64,000 nt of DNA from Bacteroidota bacterium (GTDB lineage: Bacteria > Bacteroidota > Bacteroidia > Chitinophagales > Chitinophagaceae): assembly GCA_018267575.1 (NCBI GenBank), contig JAFDYF010000056.1, positions 62,001 through 126,000 of the forward strand. Reading direction: 5' to 3'. Under the pieces are notes generated by a model. That model was given only the letters and a program-made list of their open reading frames with translations, had not been told where the DNA came from and did no database searches. The position numbers and the translations under genes were made by a program. Within the stretch, counting starts at the first letter, position 1. Every line of letters starts with the position of its first letter. Below are positions 18,777 through 28,272 of this stretch, piece by piece.

Positions 18777-18873
18777 GGCTTCTTCGTTAGTCTACATCGT
18801 TTGGTTTTGTTGGGTTTAGCCACTTTGTAACGAAGATTTATACACGGGATTCGAATTAAGCCCCATTCTAATT

Positions 18874-19299
18874 TTACCTCAACCTATCCATGCTTTTCAC
18901 CAACTTTTCATCCTTATAAACATTTCTTGCAGCTAAGAGTAAAAAAATGGGGACAAGGATGGCAAAGAGGGCAGTGAGACTGTAAGTGCCATCACCCGGT
19001 ACGAATTTTTTTGTACCCAAATAAAAATGAAAAAGATTGATCGGAGAGATAATAATAGCGAGAATAATTATCCTCAATTGCAGTTTCCGGTTTTTGTAAA
19101 GAAAGATAGCAATCAGCGCTGCCGCAATCACCAAAATGCTGGGGATGGATAAGAGGAGATGGCTCGATGCGGTGAGTTGGTCAAAGGCTTTTACATTGTT
19201 TGCATCTATTTTATTGCCGGTATAAAATGGAAATCTGAAAGTAAGGAAACCGCAAACCGCAGCGAGTGTCAGCCAAATTGTTTGTATTCTTTGTAGCAT
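18874..19299 (-). CDS. DUF4293 family membrane protein
   Basis: The 141-residue protein begins MLQRIQTIWLTLAAV, a start characteristic of DUF4293, and has four predicted helices at about 5-22, 45-65, 72-93 and 105-124. The family is almost confined to Bacteroidota and has no known function. It is followed on the same strand by no close gene; glyA lies upstream with an 81-base gap. Confidence 0.85.
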   Translation of the reverse strand: MLQRIQTIWLTLAAVCGFLTFRFPFYTGNKIDANNVKAFDQLTASSHLLLSIPSILVIAAALIAIFLYKNRKLQLRIIILAIIISPINLFHFYLGTKKFVPGDGTYSLTALFAILVPIFLLLAARNVYKDEKLVKSMDRLR

Positions 19300-19380
19300 A
19301 AAGAAAAATTTGATAATAGTGAATGGTCAATATTGTGTTCAAACGCAATTTTCGCTATTGGCCATTCACCAATGGTTCAA

Positions 19381-20661
19381 TCATCCCAACTCTGGGTATA
19401 ATGCAAACTGTGCCATAAATTCATTCACTTGCCCTCTTACCCCGGTTATAATATCTTGATTGTCGGCATTCATCAGCACTTTGTCCACAGCATCCACAAT
19501 AAAATGCATGTGCGCTTCTTTTAGTCCGCGGGTGGTGATGGCCGGGGTGCCCACACGTATACCCGAAGTAACAAAAGCACTTTTATCGTCAAAGGGTACC
19601 ATGTTTTTATTCAGGGTAATATCTGCTTGTACCAAGGCCTGTTCGGCTTTTTTTCCACTGATATTTTTGTTGCGAAGATCGATCAGCATCAGATGGTTGT
19701 CCGTTCCATTACTGATAAGTTGATAACCCTTAGCCACAAACGCTTTTGCCATGGCCTGTGCGTTCTTGATAATCTGTTTGGCATATTCGGTGTATTCATC
19801 GGTCAATATCTCGCCAAAAGCAATGGCTTTGGCTGCAATCACATGCTCAAGCGGGCCGCCTTGTATACCGGGGAATACGGACAGGTCGAGCAGGCTGCTC
19901 ATGCTGCGGATATTTCCTTTAGGGTCTTTGGTGCCCCAAGGGTTTTCAAAATCCTTTCTCATCATAATGATGCCGCCACGTGGCCCACGCAATGTTTTGT
20001 GCGTAGTGGAGGTAACAATATGGCAATGATCGAATGGATCATTTAGTAATCCTTTTGCGATGAGGCCTGCAGGATGGGCAATATCAGCCATCACCAATGC
20101 ACCTACTTCATCTGCTGCTTTTCTAATGCGTGCATAATCCCAGTCGCGGCTATACGCACTGGCGCCACAGATGATGAGTTTGGGTTTTACCTCCTTTGCT
20201 TTTGCTTCCAACATATCATAATCTACCAGACCACCCTCCCTGGTTACACCATAAAAATGGGGCTTGTATAGTTTGCCGCTATAATTCACCGCAGAGCCAT
20301 GTGTCAAATGGCCGCCCATGCTTAGGTCCAAACCTAAAATAGCGTCACCGGGTTGTAATACCGCAAGCGCAACTGCCGCATTGGCCTGCGCCCCGCTATG
20401 TGGCTGCACATTGGCATACTCCAAATTAAAAATCTGTTTCAGGCGGTCAATAGCCAATTGTTCGGTTTGGTCAACAATTTCGCAACCGGCATAATATCTT
20501 CTTCCCGGATAGCCTTCGGCATATTTATTGGTCATCACACTGCCCATCGCCTGCATCACTTGCAGGGAGGTGAAGTTTTCAGAAGCAATCAATTCAATAC
20601 CGTGGCGCTGGCGATCCAGTTCTTTTTTGATCAGGTCGAATACTAAATTATCTCTTTGCAT
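19381..20661 (-). CDS. glyA: Serine hydroxymethyltransferase
   Basis: The 426-residue enzyme carries the PLP lysine Lys222 in [15 protein letters not shown] and the N-terminal block [16 protein letters not shown] interconverts serine and glycine and charges tetrahydrofolate with a one-carbon unit, in the cytoplasm. Its first 19 bases overlap the 3' end of the upstream serine hydrolase gene. A TATTTTTG box lies 4 bases before the ATG, inside the hydrolase gene's end, so glyA may be transcribed as a leaderless mRNA from its own promoter. Confidence 0.97.
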   Translation of the reverse strand: MQRDNLVFDLIKKELDRQRHGIELIASENFTSLQVMQAMGSVMTNKYAEGYPGRRYYAGCEIVDQTEQLAIDRLKQIFNLEYANVQPHSGAQANAAVALAVLQPGDAILGLDLSMGGHLTHGSAVNYSGKLYKPHFYGVTREGGLVDYDMLEAKAKEVKPKLIICGASAYSRDWDYARIRKAADEVGALVMADIAHPAGLIAKGLLNDPFDHCHIVTSTTHKTLRGPRGGIIMMRKDFENPWGTKDPKGNIRSMSSLLDLSVFPGIQGGPLEHVIAAKAIAFGEILTDEYTEYAKQIIKNAQAMAKAFVAKGYQLISNGTDNHLMLIDLRNKNISGKKAEQALVQADITLNKNMVPFDDKSAFVTSGIRVGTPAITTRGLKEAHMHFIVDAVDKVLMNADNQDIITGVRGQVNEFMAQFALYPELG

Positions 20662-21791
20662 GGCGCAAAAATAAGCGAACTATTATTAAATGACTCAAGT
20701 GCGTCTACTTTCGTGTAGGTTTTGCTGGTTACTCTGAGTATTTTGTTAATTTCTTCTACCAAGTTTTCCAATTCAATACCCGTTCGGTTCGAAAAAATGA
20801 CCAAAAGATAGTTTTTGGATGGAATGGAAAAGGCAATGGCCCTGAAACCGCCATTGGAACCGGTATGGTAAACCGCTTTATCATCATATTTTTCATTGAT
20901 GAACCATCCATAGCCATAGGAAAGTTGATTAGCACGATCAACCGGGAACTGCGCCGAACGGGCTTCCCCCACCCATTTTCGGTTCAATAATTTTCCTGAT
21001 TGTAAGGAACGGAACCATTTTATATAATCACCCGTGGAGGTATAGATGCCCCCATCGCCTTCGGTAGAAAAAAAGATGGACTCTGCAGCATCCAGTTTTT
21101 TGAAATGCCCATCTAGGGTATCATAACCCAAGGCGACCTGATCGATAGGTTTTCCAATTTGCAGCACCTCCGAATGGCTCATCAACAATGGCTCAAAAAT
21201 ATTTTTTTTGATATAATCTGCATAGGAGAGGCCGCTTTGTTTTTCTATGATCATGGCAAGCAGGCAGTAGGCCGTGTTACTATAACGGAACTGGGTACCT
21301 GGCACAAAATAAGTACTGTCGATATGTTTAACGGCATCCAACACATCTTTATCCGTGGCGTGTTTAATTTTGTTGGTATCCACAAAGGAGTAGTGGTCAA
21401 TAATGCCAGAGGAGTGAGTTAATAGTTCCTGTATGGTCACCTCATTTCCAATATGTGGATTAAAATCTGGAAAAAATTGGATCAACTTATCGCTAAGAGA
21501 CAATTTATTCTTTGCAGCTAATTGCAGTATGCCAAATGCTGTGAATTGTTTGGTGAGCGAGCCGATATTAAAATTGGAAGAAATTTTGTTCAAGTCTTTT
21601 GTTTGCATATCGGAAAGCCCATAGGCTTTTTGAAAAACCAATCTACCGCTCTCCAATATAGCAACCGATGCACCGGGCTCATCGTTATGGTATGTGGACC
21701 TTAACAATGAATCGATTCTTTTAAAGTTGCCCTGACAAAACAAATTACAGAATGGGAAGACCCAAAGCAACCCAATCAATACTTTTTTCAT
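20643..21791 (-). CDS. Secreted serine hydrolase, beta-lactamase class C/PBP4* type
   Basis: The 382-residue protein has a signal peptide (1-20) and the three active-site motifs of family S12: Ser78-Leu-Thr-Lys81 (SxxK), Tyr170-Ser-Asn172 (YxN) and HTGSNGG (the HxG element) near residue 316. These proteins include penicillin-binding proteins, D-aminopeptidases and esterases; true AmpC activity cannot be inferred. The 3' end overlaps the start of glyA by 19 bases, an overlap without obvious functional link. Confidence 0.85.
   Translation of the reverse strand: MKKVLIGLLWVFPFCNLFCQGNFKRIDSLLRSTYHNDEPGASVAILESGRLVFQKAYGLSDMQTKDLNKISSNFNIGSLTKQFTAFGILQLAAKNKLSLSDKLIQFFPDFNPHIGNEVTIQELLTHSSGIIDHYSFVDTNKIKHATDKDVLDAVKHIDSTYFVPGTQFRYSNTAYCLLAMIIEKQSGLSYADYIKKNIFEPLLMSHSEVLQIGKPIDQVALGYDTLDGHFKKLDAAESIFFSTEGDGGIYTSTGDYIKWFRSLQSGKLLNRKWVGEARSAQFPVDRANQLSYGYGWFINEKYDDKAVYHTGSNGGFRAIAFSIPSKNYLLVIFSNRTGIELENLVEEINKILRVTSKTYTKVDALESFNNSSLIFAPCKEII
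20666..20673 (-). promoter_or_regulatory. -7 box (TATTTTTG) 4 bases before the glyA start
   Basis: The minus strand matches TAnnTTTG, and its last base is separated from the glyA ATG by four bases. A start site at the usual distance would fall on the A of ATG, giving a leaderless message. Confidence 0.5.
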
Positions 21792-22024
21792 AATTATAAA
21801 ATTGATGAAGATTTCAAATGATCAATGGTTTATAAAGAGATTATTTATGAACCGCTTTTCCAACACAATATAAATAATCGATGCTGATAACTTGTCCAAA
21901 TGAACCAGACAATCGTCGGTTATAAAATTTTAATAGTGGCAGAAGCTAAAATTTGCTACATTCACACGCTTTTTGATTTAGTGTAATCGATCCTGATGAA
22001 CTGTGAAGAGACAAAAACCGAAAC

Positions 22025-23023
22025 ATGAAAGCAATCATCCCCGTAGCAGGCGCAGGTACTAAATTGCGCCCACACACCTATACACAACCTAAGGCGCTCA
22101 TCCCTTTGGCAGGCAAAACTATCCTAAGTATTATTATTGACCAATTGAGAGAGGCTGGTATCAACGAATTTATTTTTATTGTTGGTTATTTGGGAGAAAA
22201 AATTCAGGATTATGTAGAAGAAAAATATCCTGAACTAACAGCACATTTTATTTATCAGAACGAGCGTCATGGTATTGGTCATGCTATCCAACTCACCAAT
22301 GATATTGTTGGGGAGGATGAGATTTTCATTGTGTTGGGCGATACCATTTGCGAATTCGATGTTAAGGCAGTGGTCGATTATCCCGGTTCTATCTTGGGCG
22401 TAAAACGTGTAGATGACCCGAGAAATTTTGGTGTGGCTGAATTGGATGAAGATGGAAATATTGAAAGGGTAGTGGAGAAACCACAAATCCCCAAGTCGAA
22501 TATGGCATTGGTGGGTATTTACCGAATAAAAGAATCGGGCATCCTTTTCAATTGTCTTCGAAACAATATCAATAACCAAGTGACGAGTTATGGCGAATAC
22601 AATCTCACCGACGCCATTGAGTGCATGATTAATAATGGGGTGAAACTGCAATCCTTTAAAGTGCAAAATTGGTTCGATTGTGGCAGGAAAGATACTTTAC
22701 TCGATTCGAATGCAAAATTGCTAAAGAAATTTGGCAGTGCTATTTCCCCCGAACATCAATTTGAGAACACGATTATAATTGAGCCAGTAAGTATTGGCAA
22801 AGGTTGCGATATCAAAAATTCAATCATTGGCCCCAATGTGGCCATTGGCGAACAAACAAAGGTGAACTATTCCATTGTAAAGGACTCCATCATCGGCTCG
22901 TTTGCCAACTTGGATGATATTGTACTCACCAGTTCCTTGATTGGCAGCGATACCGAGGTAAAAGGCGAAAGCCGCAGCTTGAATATCGGCGATAATACGG
23001 AAATCGATTTGGGAGAAAGCTGA
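22025..23023 (+). CDS. Sugar-1-phosphate nucleotidyltransferase (RmlA/GlmU-like)
   Basis: The 332-residue protein starts MKAIIPVAGAGTKLRPHTYT and continues QPKALIPLAGK, the nucleotide-binding signature of NDP-sugar pyrophosphorylases. After the Rossmann-like domain (about 1-240), hexapeptide-type repeats (GKGCDIKNSIIGPNVAIGE, then VKDSIIGSFANLDD) form a left-handed beta-helix. It should activate a hexose-1-phosphate with NTP for cell-surface glycan synthesis; the sugar and nucleotide cannot be fixed from sequence alone. Its stop codon directly abuts the stop codon of the convergent TlpA-like gene. Confidence 0.85.
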   Translation: MKAIIPVAGAGTKLRPHTYTQPKALIPLAGKTILSIIIDQLREAGINEFIFIVGYLGEKIQDYVEEKYPELTAHFIYQNERHGIGHAIQLTNDIVGEDEIFIVLGDTICEFDVKAVVDYPGSILGVKRVDDPRNFGVAELDEDGNIERVVEKPQIPKSNMALVGIYRIKESGILFNCLRNNINNQVTSYGEYNLTDAIECMINNGVKLQSFKVQNWFDCGRKDTLLDSNAKLLKKFGSAISPEHQFENTIIIEPVSIGKGCDIKNSIIGPNVAIGEQTKVNYSIVKDSIIGSFANLDDIVLTSSLIGSDTEVKGESRSLNIGDNTEIDLGES

Positions 23024-24265
23024 TTATTCTTTTAGCATACCATCAATAATATCATAGATCTCCTTTTTCTGTTCCAGATAATGTTCGCCCGTGCCGGGGC
23101 CATTAAAGCCGGTATGTATTTTTCCCACTTCCCCTTTTTTATTGATGAAGATGGTTGTTGGGAAACCAACTATGTCCTGCATTTGTGGCAAAGTTTTTTG
23201 GGTTCGCAAGGAATCACTGGTAGATACGCCGGTTATGAGGATGGGATATTTTACATGGAACCTTTTCTGAAAACTCCTTAAGCTATTTTGCGATCTGGTA
23301 AAATCAGTGCTTCTTTCATATGCCAGCGCTATTATTTCCAACCCTCGCTTTTTATAATTATCATATAGTTTGCTCAAGAATTGAGTTTCATCCATACAGT
23401 TTGGGCACCAAGATCCCATAATCTGTATCAGCACAACTTTGTTTTTGAAACGAGGATCCAGAATGGAGACTTTTTTTCCATCGATATCTTTAAATGAAAA
23501 ATCAAAACGGGATTGGCCTAGTTTCATTTTGGTAAGACTAAACTCATCGGTTAATGCGGCATTGGGATTTTTTTTGGCATACCAAGCTTGGCTAAATGTA
23601 GGACCAGAAAAAAGCTGACCACCAGTGATGCTATCCTCATTTACTTTCGCTGTGAATAGATAGGCATGGCCTCCATCGAAACAGGACAATCGCAGCGAAT
23701 CCCCTTCCATCTCACCTTGTAAGAAACGATAATCTCCGGTAGGTGTCAGGAATGTGCCACTCACATAGTTTTCAAGTTGTACAAACTCTCCAATGGCCGG
23801 CTCTTCTTTGAAGTTGGTTGGGTTAATAAAAGAAACTGCCCAGCGGCCAGATGCATTTGCAGTTGGTGGATGAAGTTCTTTTTTAAAACGGAAAGACTGA
23901 TTGCGAAAGGCAACAAAGGACATCGATTGGTAGCCAACAACCAATCTTTTTAACCACAACCCCCGGATTTCGTTTTTACCATTCATCTTGGCACGAAGTT
24001 GCGATTCAAAAAAGGGAAGTGTAATGATGATTGAATCCCCATTTGTGAGGATGCTATCCACAAGCAGTCTTTCGGATGCATTTCGGATATATAGGATTTT
24101 TTTTCCGGCACTATCCTTTGCCTCAAAATTGAACACGATCTCTTTGCCATCTTTTCTTTGCAACAGAGCTCGCCAGATACCGTCTTGAATAGTATGCTTT
24201 GGTTGTGCTGATGATAGAAAAGGGTGATAGAACAAAAGGGCAGCGGCTAGCATTATCTTGAACAT
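23024..24265 (-). CDS. Exported TlpA/thioredoxin-like protein with a large N-terminal domain
   Basis: The protein (413 residues from the ATG at 24265) has a signal peptide ending LSSAQ. A beta-rich N-terminal domain of about 240 residues follows, then a TlpA/AhpC-type thioredoxin domain with Cys287 and Cys290 in WCPNC. Such proteins reduce periplasmic disulfides, often for cytochrome c maturation. I place the start at 24265 and not at the in-frame TTG six bases upstream, because the -7 box TATATTTG ends 3 bases before that ATG. The N-domain is unknown to me. Confidence 0.85.
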   Translation of the reverse strand: MFKIMLAAALLFYHPFLSSAQPKHTIQDGIWRALLQRKDGKEIVFNFEAKDSAGKKILYIRNASERLLVDSILTNGDSIIITLPFFESQLRAKMNGKNEIRGLWLKRLVVGYQSMSFVAFRNQSFRFKKELHPPTANASGRWAVSFINPTNFKEEPAIGEFVQLENYVSGTFLTPTGDYRFLQGEMEGDSLRLSCFDGGHAYLFTAKVNEDSITGGQLFSGPTFSQAWYAKKNPNAALTDEFSLTKMKLGQSRFDFSFKDIDGKKVSILDPRFKNKVVLIQIMGSWCPNCMDETQFLSKLYDNYKKRGLEIIALAYERSTDFTRSQNSLRSFQKRFHVKYPILITGVSTSDSLRTQKTLPQMQDIVGFPTTIFINKKGEVGKIHTGFNGPGTGEHYLEQKKEIYDIIDGMLKE

Positions 24266-24268
24266 AAT

Positions 24269-24276
24269 CAAATATA
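24269..24276 (-). promoter_or_regulatory. -7 box (TATATTTG) 3 bases before the TlpA-like gene
   Basis: The minus strand has an exact TAnnTTTG match ending 3 bases before the ATG at 24265, another candidate for a leaderless transcript. Confidence 0.5.
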
Positions 24277-24365
24277 CACATTGGTTGAAAATGGAATAAA
24301 AATAATCCGTTTATTGAATTCTGGACTGTAAAATGTGTTGGAAGGAAATCTCTTGCTAGATTTCC

Positions 24366-25319
24366 TTATTGTCCTTTATTGTTCAAATTCGCCAACATAT
24401 CTTCTGTCATTAGGCTCAAGTTGTACTCTGGTTTCCAGCCCCAATCTTTTTTGGCTACAGAATCGTCAATACTCTGTGGCCAGCTATCTGCAATTTTTTG
24501 GCGATAGTCTGGGGCATAGGTGATTTTGAAATCAGGTATATGCTTTTTGATTTCGGCTGCAATTTCTTTTGGTGAAAAGCTGATGGCCGATATGTTATAA
24601 GATGTGTGCACGGTCAATTTATCTGCTGGTGCTTCCATTAACCCAATCGTGGCACTGATGGCATCGGGCATATACATCATGGGCAAATACGTATCTTCTT
24701 TCAAAAAACATTTGTACTGTTTGTTTTCCAAAGCCTCATGAAAGATTTCAATCGCATAATCGGTAGTGCCACCACCGGGGGCAGATTTGTAACTGATCAA
24801 ACCGGGATAGCGGATACTCCTAACGTCAACGCCAAAACGCTGGTGGTAATAATTGCACCAGAACTCGCCCGCATATTTGCTAATGCCATATACCGTGATG
24901 GGCTCGATAATGGTTTGTTGTGGGCAATTTATTTTTGGCGAGGTGGGTCCGAATACAGCGATGCTGCTTGGCCAATAAACTTTTTTCAGTTTTTCTTCAC
25001 GGGCAATATCCAGTACGTTCAAGAGCCCCTGCATATTTAGGTGCCAGGCCAATCCTGGGTTTTTTTCGCCAGTAGCAGATAGAATAGCGGCGAGTAAATA
25101 GATCTGTGTGATATTTTGGCGAATCACTTGTACATGCAACATTTCTTTGTTCATCACATCCAACGAAACATAAGGTCCTGATCCTTTGAGGAGCTCATTT
25201 TCTTCCCGGAGGTCCGAAGCCACTACATTGCTGTTGCCATACAATTTTCTCAGTGCCAAGGTGAGTTCCACGCCGATTTGCCCAGATGCGCCGATTACAA
25301 GGATTTTATCTTTCGTCAT
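24366..25319 (-). CDS. NAD-dependent epimerase-like L-threonine 3-dehydrogenase
   Basis: The 317-residue protein is an extended short-chain dehydrogenase with GASGQIG near residue 9 for NAD and a YGISK active-site Tyr/Lys. The blocks YWPSSIAVFG and RYPGLISYKSAPGGGTTDYA are those of the short-chain type of threonine dehydrogenase known from Flavobacterium and related bacteria. It would oxidise threonine to 2-amino-3-ketobutyrate. A kbl partner is not in the window. Confidence in the exact substrate is moderate, as UDP-sugar epimerases share the fold. Confidence 0.82.
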   Translation of the reverse strand: MTKDKILVIGASGQIGVELTLALRKLYGNSNVVASDLREENELLKGSGPYVSLDVMNKEMLHVQVIRQNITQIYLLAAILSATGEKNPGLAWHLNMQGLLNVLDIAREEKLKKVYWPSSIAVFGPTSPKINCPQQTIIEPITVYGISKYAGEFWCNYYHQRFGVDVRSIRYPGLISYKSAPGGGTTDYAIEIFHEALENKQYKCFLKEDTYLPMMYMPDAISATIGLMEAPADKLTVHTSYNISAISFSPKEIAAEIKKHIPDFKITYAPDYRQKIADSWPQSIDDSVAKKDWGWKPEYNLSLMTEDMLANLNNKGQ

Positions 25320-25339
25320 GTAGGAGTTGATTTGAGGTG

Positions 25340-25347
25340 CAAACCTA
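25340..25347 (-). promoter_or_regulatory. Candidate -7 box (TAGGTTTG) for the threonine dehydrogenase gene
   Basis: The minus strand reads TAGGTTTG, ending 20 bases before the ATG at 25319, in the 138-base gap shared with the divergent kdsA. Confidence 0.4.
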
Positions 25348-25445
25348 AAGAAAAGTCTTGAATCGATGTTCGATGGCGGATGGTTGTTGGCCGAATATAA
25401 GGTCGGTCATCCGCTATCGCCCAACGGCCATCTTAAACAATCAAT

Positions 25446-25453
25446 TATATTTG
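25446..25453 (+). promoter_or_regulatory. -7 box (TATATTTG) 4 bases before kdsA
   Basis: An exact TAnnTTTG match ends 4 bases before the kdsA ATG, so transcription would begin at or next to the start codon. No TTG is visible at the -33 position. Confidence 0.5.
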
Positions 25454-25457
25454 CAAG

Positions 25458-26279
25458 ATGAAAAAATTCCTTACCAATATTTTTGCGGAACAACAATATG
25501 ATGAAAAAAATTTCTTCCTCATTGCAGGACCATGCGTGGTGGAAAGTGAAGATCTGATCATGGAAGTAGCGGAAAAAGTATCCTCTATTTGCAAACGGTT
25601 AGGTATACCCTATATTTTCAAGGCATCGTACCGGAAGGCCAACCGTACCAGTTCCAATTCTTTTACAGGCATTGGCGATGAGAGCGCCTTGTCATTGGTA
25701 AAAAAAGTGGGGGAGAAATTCAAATTGCCCACCACATCAGATATACATGCACATGATGAGGCGGCACCTGCTGCCAAATATATTGACGTGTTGCAGATAC
25801 CTGCTTTTCTTTGCCGCCAGACCGATTTATTAGTGGCGGCTGCAGAAACCAATAAAATCGTGAACGTAAAAAAGGGTCAGTTCCTCAGTGGTCCGTCCAT
25901 GAAATTTGCGGTGGAAAAAATATTAAATGCAGGGAACGACAAAATCATTTTAACGGAAAGGGGCAACAGTTTTGGCTATCAGGATTTGGTAGTGGATTAT
26001 CGGAACATCCCTTGGATGCAGGAACATGGCGTTCCCGTGGTGATGGATTGCACCCACGCTTTACAGCAACCCAATCAAACAAGCGGCGTTACGGGCGGCA
26101 ACCCCCAACTGATTGGTACCATCGCCAAAGCCGCCATAGCTGCCGGGGCAGATGGACTTTTTATAGAAACACATCCTAATCCCGCAGTGGCAAAAAGCGA
26201 TGGAGCCAATATGCTCAAATTAGATTTGTTAGAGGGCTTGTTGGAAAAATTGTTAAAGCTGAGAAAGGCGGTGATATAA
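25458..26279 (+). CDS. kdsA: 3-deoxy-8-phosphooctulonate (Kdo-8-P) synthase
   Basis: The 273-residue enzyme shows the family start IAGPCVVES and the PEP/arabinose-5-P binding block FKASYRKANRTSSNSFTG at about 52-69. Later it has LTERGNSFGYQDLVVD and VMDCTHALQQP. It condenses PEP with arabinose 5-phosphate to make Kdo-8-phosphate for lipopolysaccharide. The residue after VMDC is Thr where metal-independent enzymes have Asn in this region, so metal dependence is not settled here. Confidence 0.96.
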   Translation: MKKFLTNIFAEQQYDEKNFFLIAGPCVVESEDLIMEVAEKVSSICKRLGIPYIFKASYRKANRTSSNSFTGIGDESALSLVKKVGEKFKLPTTSDIHAHDEAAPAAKYIDVLQIPAFLCRQTDLLVAAAETNKIVNVKKGQFLSGPSMKFAVEKILNAGNDKIILTERGNSFGYQDLVVDYRNIPWMQEHGVPVVMDCTHALQQPNQTSGVTGGNPQLIGTIAKAAIAAGADGLFIETHPNPAVAKSDGANMLKLDLLEGLLEKLLKLRKAVI

Positions 26280-26326
26280 CCTTTCGTCTGAAATTTTCAA
26301 TAATGCCAGGAAACAAAGACCTACCA

Positions 26327-28186
26327 TTATTGTTTGGAATAAGCTTCCAAAATTTTTTTGAACAGTTCTGTATTTTCATATACTCCTTTAAAATTTTCGG
26401 AGCCTGGCCCATAGGCAAATACAGGCACAGGCAAGACCGTATGGTCATTGGTTGAAAACTGCCCACTGACATAGCCTTTTGCATAATCCCCATCGAGCAA
26501 GGTCAAGCCCCCTGTTTCATGATCGGCGGTTACAATCACCAAGGTCTCCCCATTTTCATCGGCAAACTTCAAGGCAGCAGCCACCACTTGATCAAAATCC
26601 GCCACCTCGGTTACGGCATAAGGCAAATCATTTGCATGACATCCATAATCGATTTGAGCGCCTTCTGTCATGATAAAGAAACCTTCTTTGTTTTTGGATA
26701 AAATTTGAAGCGTTTTTTCAAAGGCTTTCAGCAGCCAATTACCACGGCCATTTAAAAAGGATAAACCTGCACGGTTATCGATTACTACCCAGCGTTTTCC
26801 CGTTTCTGAAGAAACATTGTCGATGGTATTCACCACCTTGAATTGGGGTTGCAATTCACTGATGATTTCTTTATTGATATACTGCCTGCCATTCTCGTTT
26901 AATAGTTTTACATTGTTCAGGCTTTCATTTCCCGATCCCATTAAAATGCTGATGGGTGATTTTTTTAGATCCCTGATTACGGCAATCGAACTATCACGGT
27001 CTATTTGATGTGCATAGAAATCGGCCGGGGTAGCATCCGTAATATCACCACAGGTAACCAGCCCAGTTTTGATTTTTTTCTTTTCTAGATAGGTTGGCAA
27101 CAAGCGTAGGGGAGCTCCTGTATGGTCTACTCCCACAAAACGGTTTTTGGTTTTGACACCAGAAGCGATTGAAGTGGAACCCGGTGCAGAATCCGTGATA
27201 TAGCTATCATAGGAACTAGTTTTGGAAAGCCCCATGTTTTTGATTTGAAAAATATTCAAATTGCCGTGATTGGCCGTATAGCCTGCATACAACTGCGGCC
27301 ATCCACAACCATCGCCAATCAGTAATATGACATTTTTCACTTTTCGATTGGCTCCATCCGATTTATAGCTTGGTTTATAAATAGAATAACTCGAAGTAGA
27401 ACTGAATGAGTTTTTTCCCAATCGGTTTAAAAAATCGGCCAGACCTTCAATCTGATCCGTGTTGATATAGTCAACCCCTTCATGCATCAATTGGTACCAA
27501 GCATTTATAAAATCGGGAGCATCCCAAAACCTGATTTTTTTCTTTTCCTGATGTGCTATTCTGACCAAGGAATCAATGACCAATTTGTCTTTTTCTGCCA
27601 ATACCCCTTTGCCATTCCATTGTGTATAGGTTTTAAGATCATCACTGAACATGACAATCTTTTGCATGGCCGCCTCGGAATAGGATTTCCCAAACTCCGC
27701 ATCAAAATAGATAAAAGCAGGATAGTTTTTAAACAACGACTCGTTCGGTCTGTTGCCCGTGATGGTAAACTTGATTTTTTGGGAATTAATTAATAATGGA
27801 TATTGATATAATATTTCTATTAGCCTTTGAAGGGTAGGCTCGGCCTTGGTCTTGATATCAATGAGAATTTGTAAAGAACGACTGGTGTCGGCATAAGGGA
27901 AGCCCCCATTTTTCTTTGTATGGTTGTTCAACGGGTCAAGGTATAAACGCTCCAGTGTTCTTTTGTATTGAATGTCCGATTGATTATGCCCAACAATCAA
28001 TGAATCGTTCCATAAAAAAATATCAGCTTCTATGGATCCAAATTTTGCATCATAAGCGGCAACAAAAGGATATTTATTCTCATAATCATTGTGAGAATGG
28101 GCGTTTGCTGTGCTGTAATTGATGGTTTGTTGCGCCGCCGCCTGAATACTTATTAGTACTGCGAGGGTAAAAAAAATTTTCCGCAT
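26327..28186 (-). CDS. Exported fusion of a GDPD/PI-PLC-like domain and an alkaline phosphatase
   Basis: The 619-residue protein has a signal peptide (1-19) and then two catalytic modules. Residues about 24-255 look like a TIM-barrel phosphodiesterase: His30/His32 in NAHSHNDYE, Glu53 and Asp55 in SIEADIF, and His67 in IVGHN match the His/Glu-x-Asp/His set of the GDPD and PI-PLC superfamily. Residues about 283-619 are an alkaline phosphatase: Asp292 in LIGDGCGWPQ, Ser333 in TDSAPGSTS and a late TADHETGG metal-binding block. Together they could cut a phosphodiester and free the phosphate in the periplasm. The gene lies downstream of the SusCD cassette, beyond a strong terminator. Confidence 0.87.
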   Translation of the reverse strand: MRKIFFTLAVLISIQAAAQQTINYSTANAHSHNDYENKYPFVAAYDAKFGSIEADIFLWNDSLIVGHNQSDIQYKRTLERLYLDPLNNHTKKNGGFPYADTSRSLQILIDIKTKAEPTLQRLIEILYQYPLLINSQKIKFTITGNRPNESLFKNYPAFIYFDAEFGKSYSEAAMQKIVMFSDDLKTYTQWNGKGVLAEKDKLVIDSLVRIAHQEKKKIRFWDAPDFINAWYQLMHEGVDYINTDQIEGLADFLNRLGKNSFSSTSSYSIYKPSYKSDGANRKVKNVILLIGDGCGWPQLYAGYTANHGNLNIFQIKNMGLSKTSSYDSYITDSAPGSTSIASGVKTKNRFVGVDHTGAPLRLLPTYLEKKKIKTGLVTCGDITDATPADFYAHQIDRDSSIAVIRDLKKSPISILMGSGNESLNNVKLLNENGRQYINKEIISELQPQFKVVNTIDNVSSETGKRWVVIDNRAGLSFLNGRGNWLLKAFEKTLQILSKNKEGFFIMTEGAQIDYGCHANDLPYAVTEVADFDQVVAAALKFADENGETLVIVTADHETGGLTLLDGDYAKGYVSGQFSTNDHTVLPVPVFAYGPGSENFKGVYENTELFKKILEAYSKQ

Positions 28187-28198
28187 ATCGTTTATCTA

Positions 28199-28239
28199 AA
28201 ACAAGAGCTGTGTGGGTTTAATGCACACAGCTCTTGTTT
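28199..28239 (-). terminator. Strong 16-bp hairpin after the first SusD
   Basis: AAACAAGAGCTGTGTG pairs perfectly with CACACAGCTCTTGTTT around a 9-base loop. On the minus strand it is followed by a short T-rich run. It separates the susD stop at 28273 from the phosphodiesterase/phosphatase start at 28186, so most SusCD transcripts should end here. Confidence 0.85.
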
Positions 28240-28272
28240 AGAAATTTTAAAGTTGAGTTGAATAATATTTTA

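Noticed and set aside
20643..21791. Antibiotic-resistance beta-lactamase call
   Set aside because: The motifs are those of the broad S12 family and cannot separate a true class C enzyme from esterases or D-aminopeptidases.
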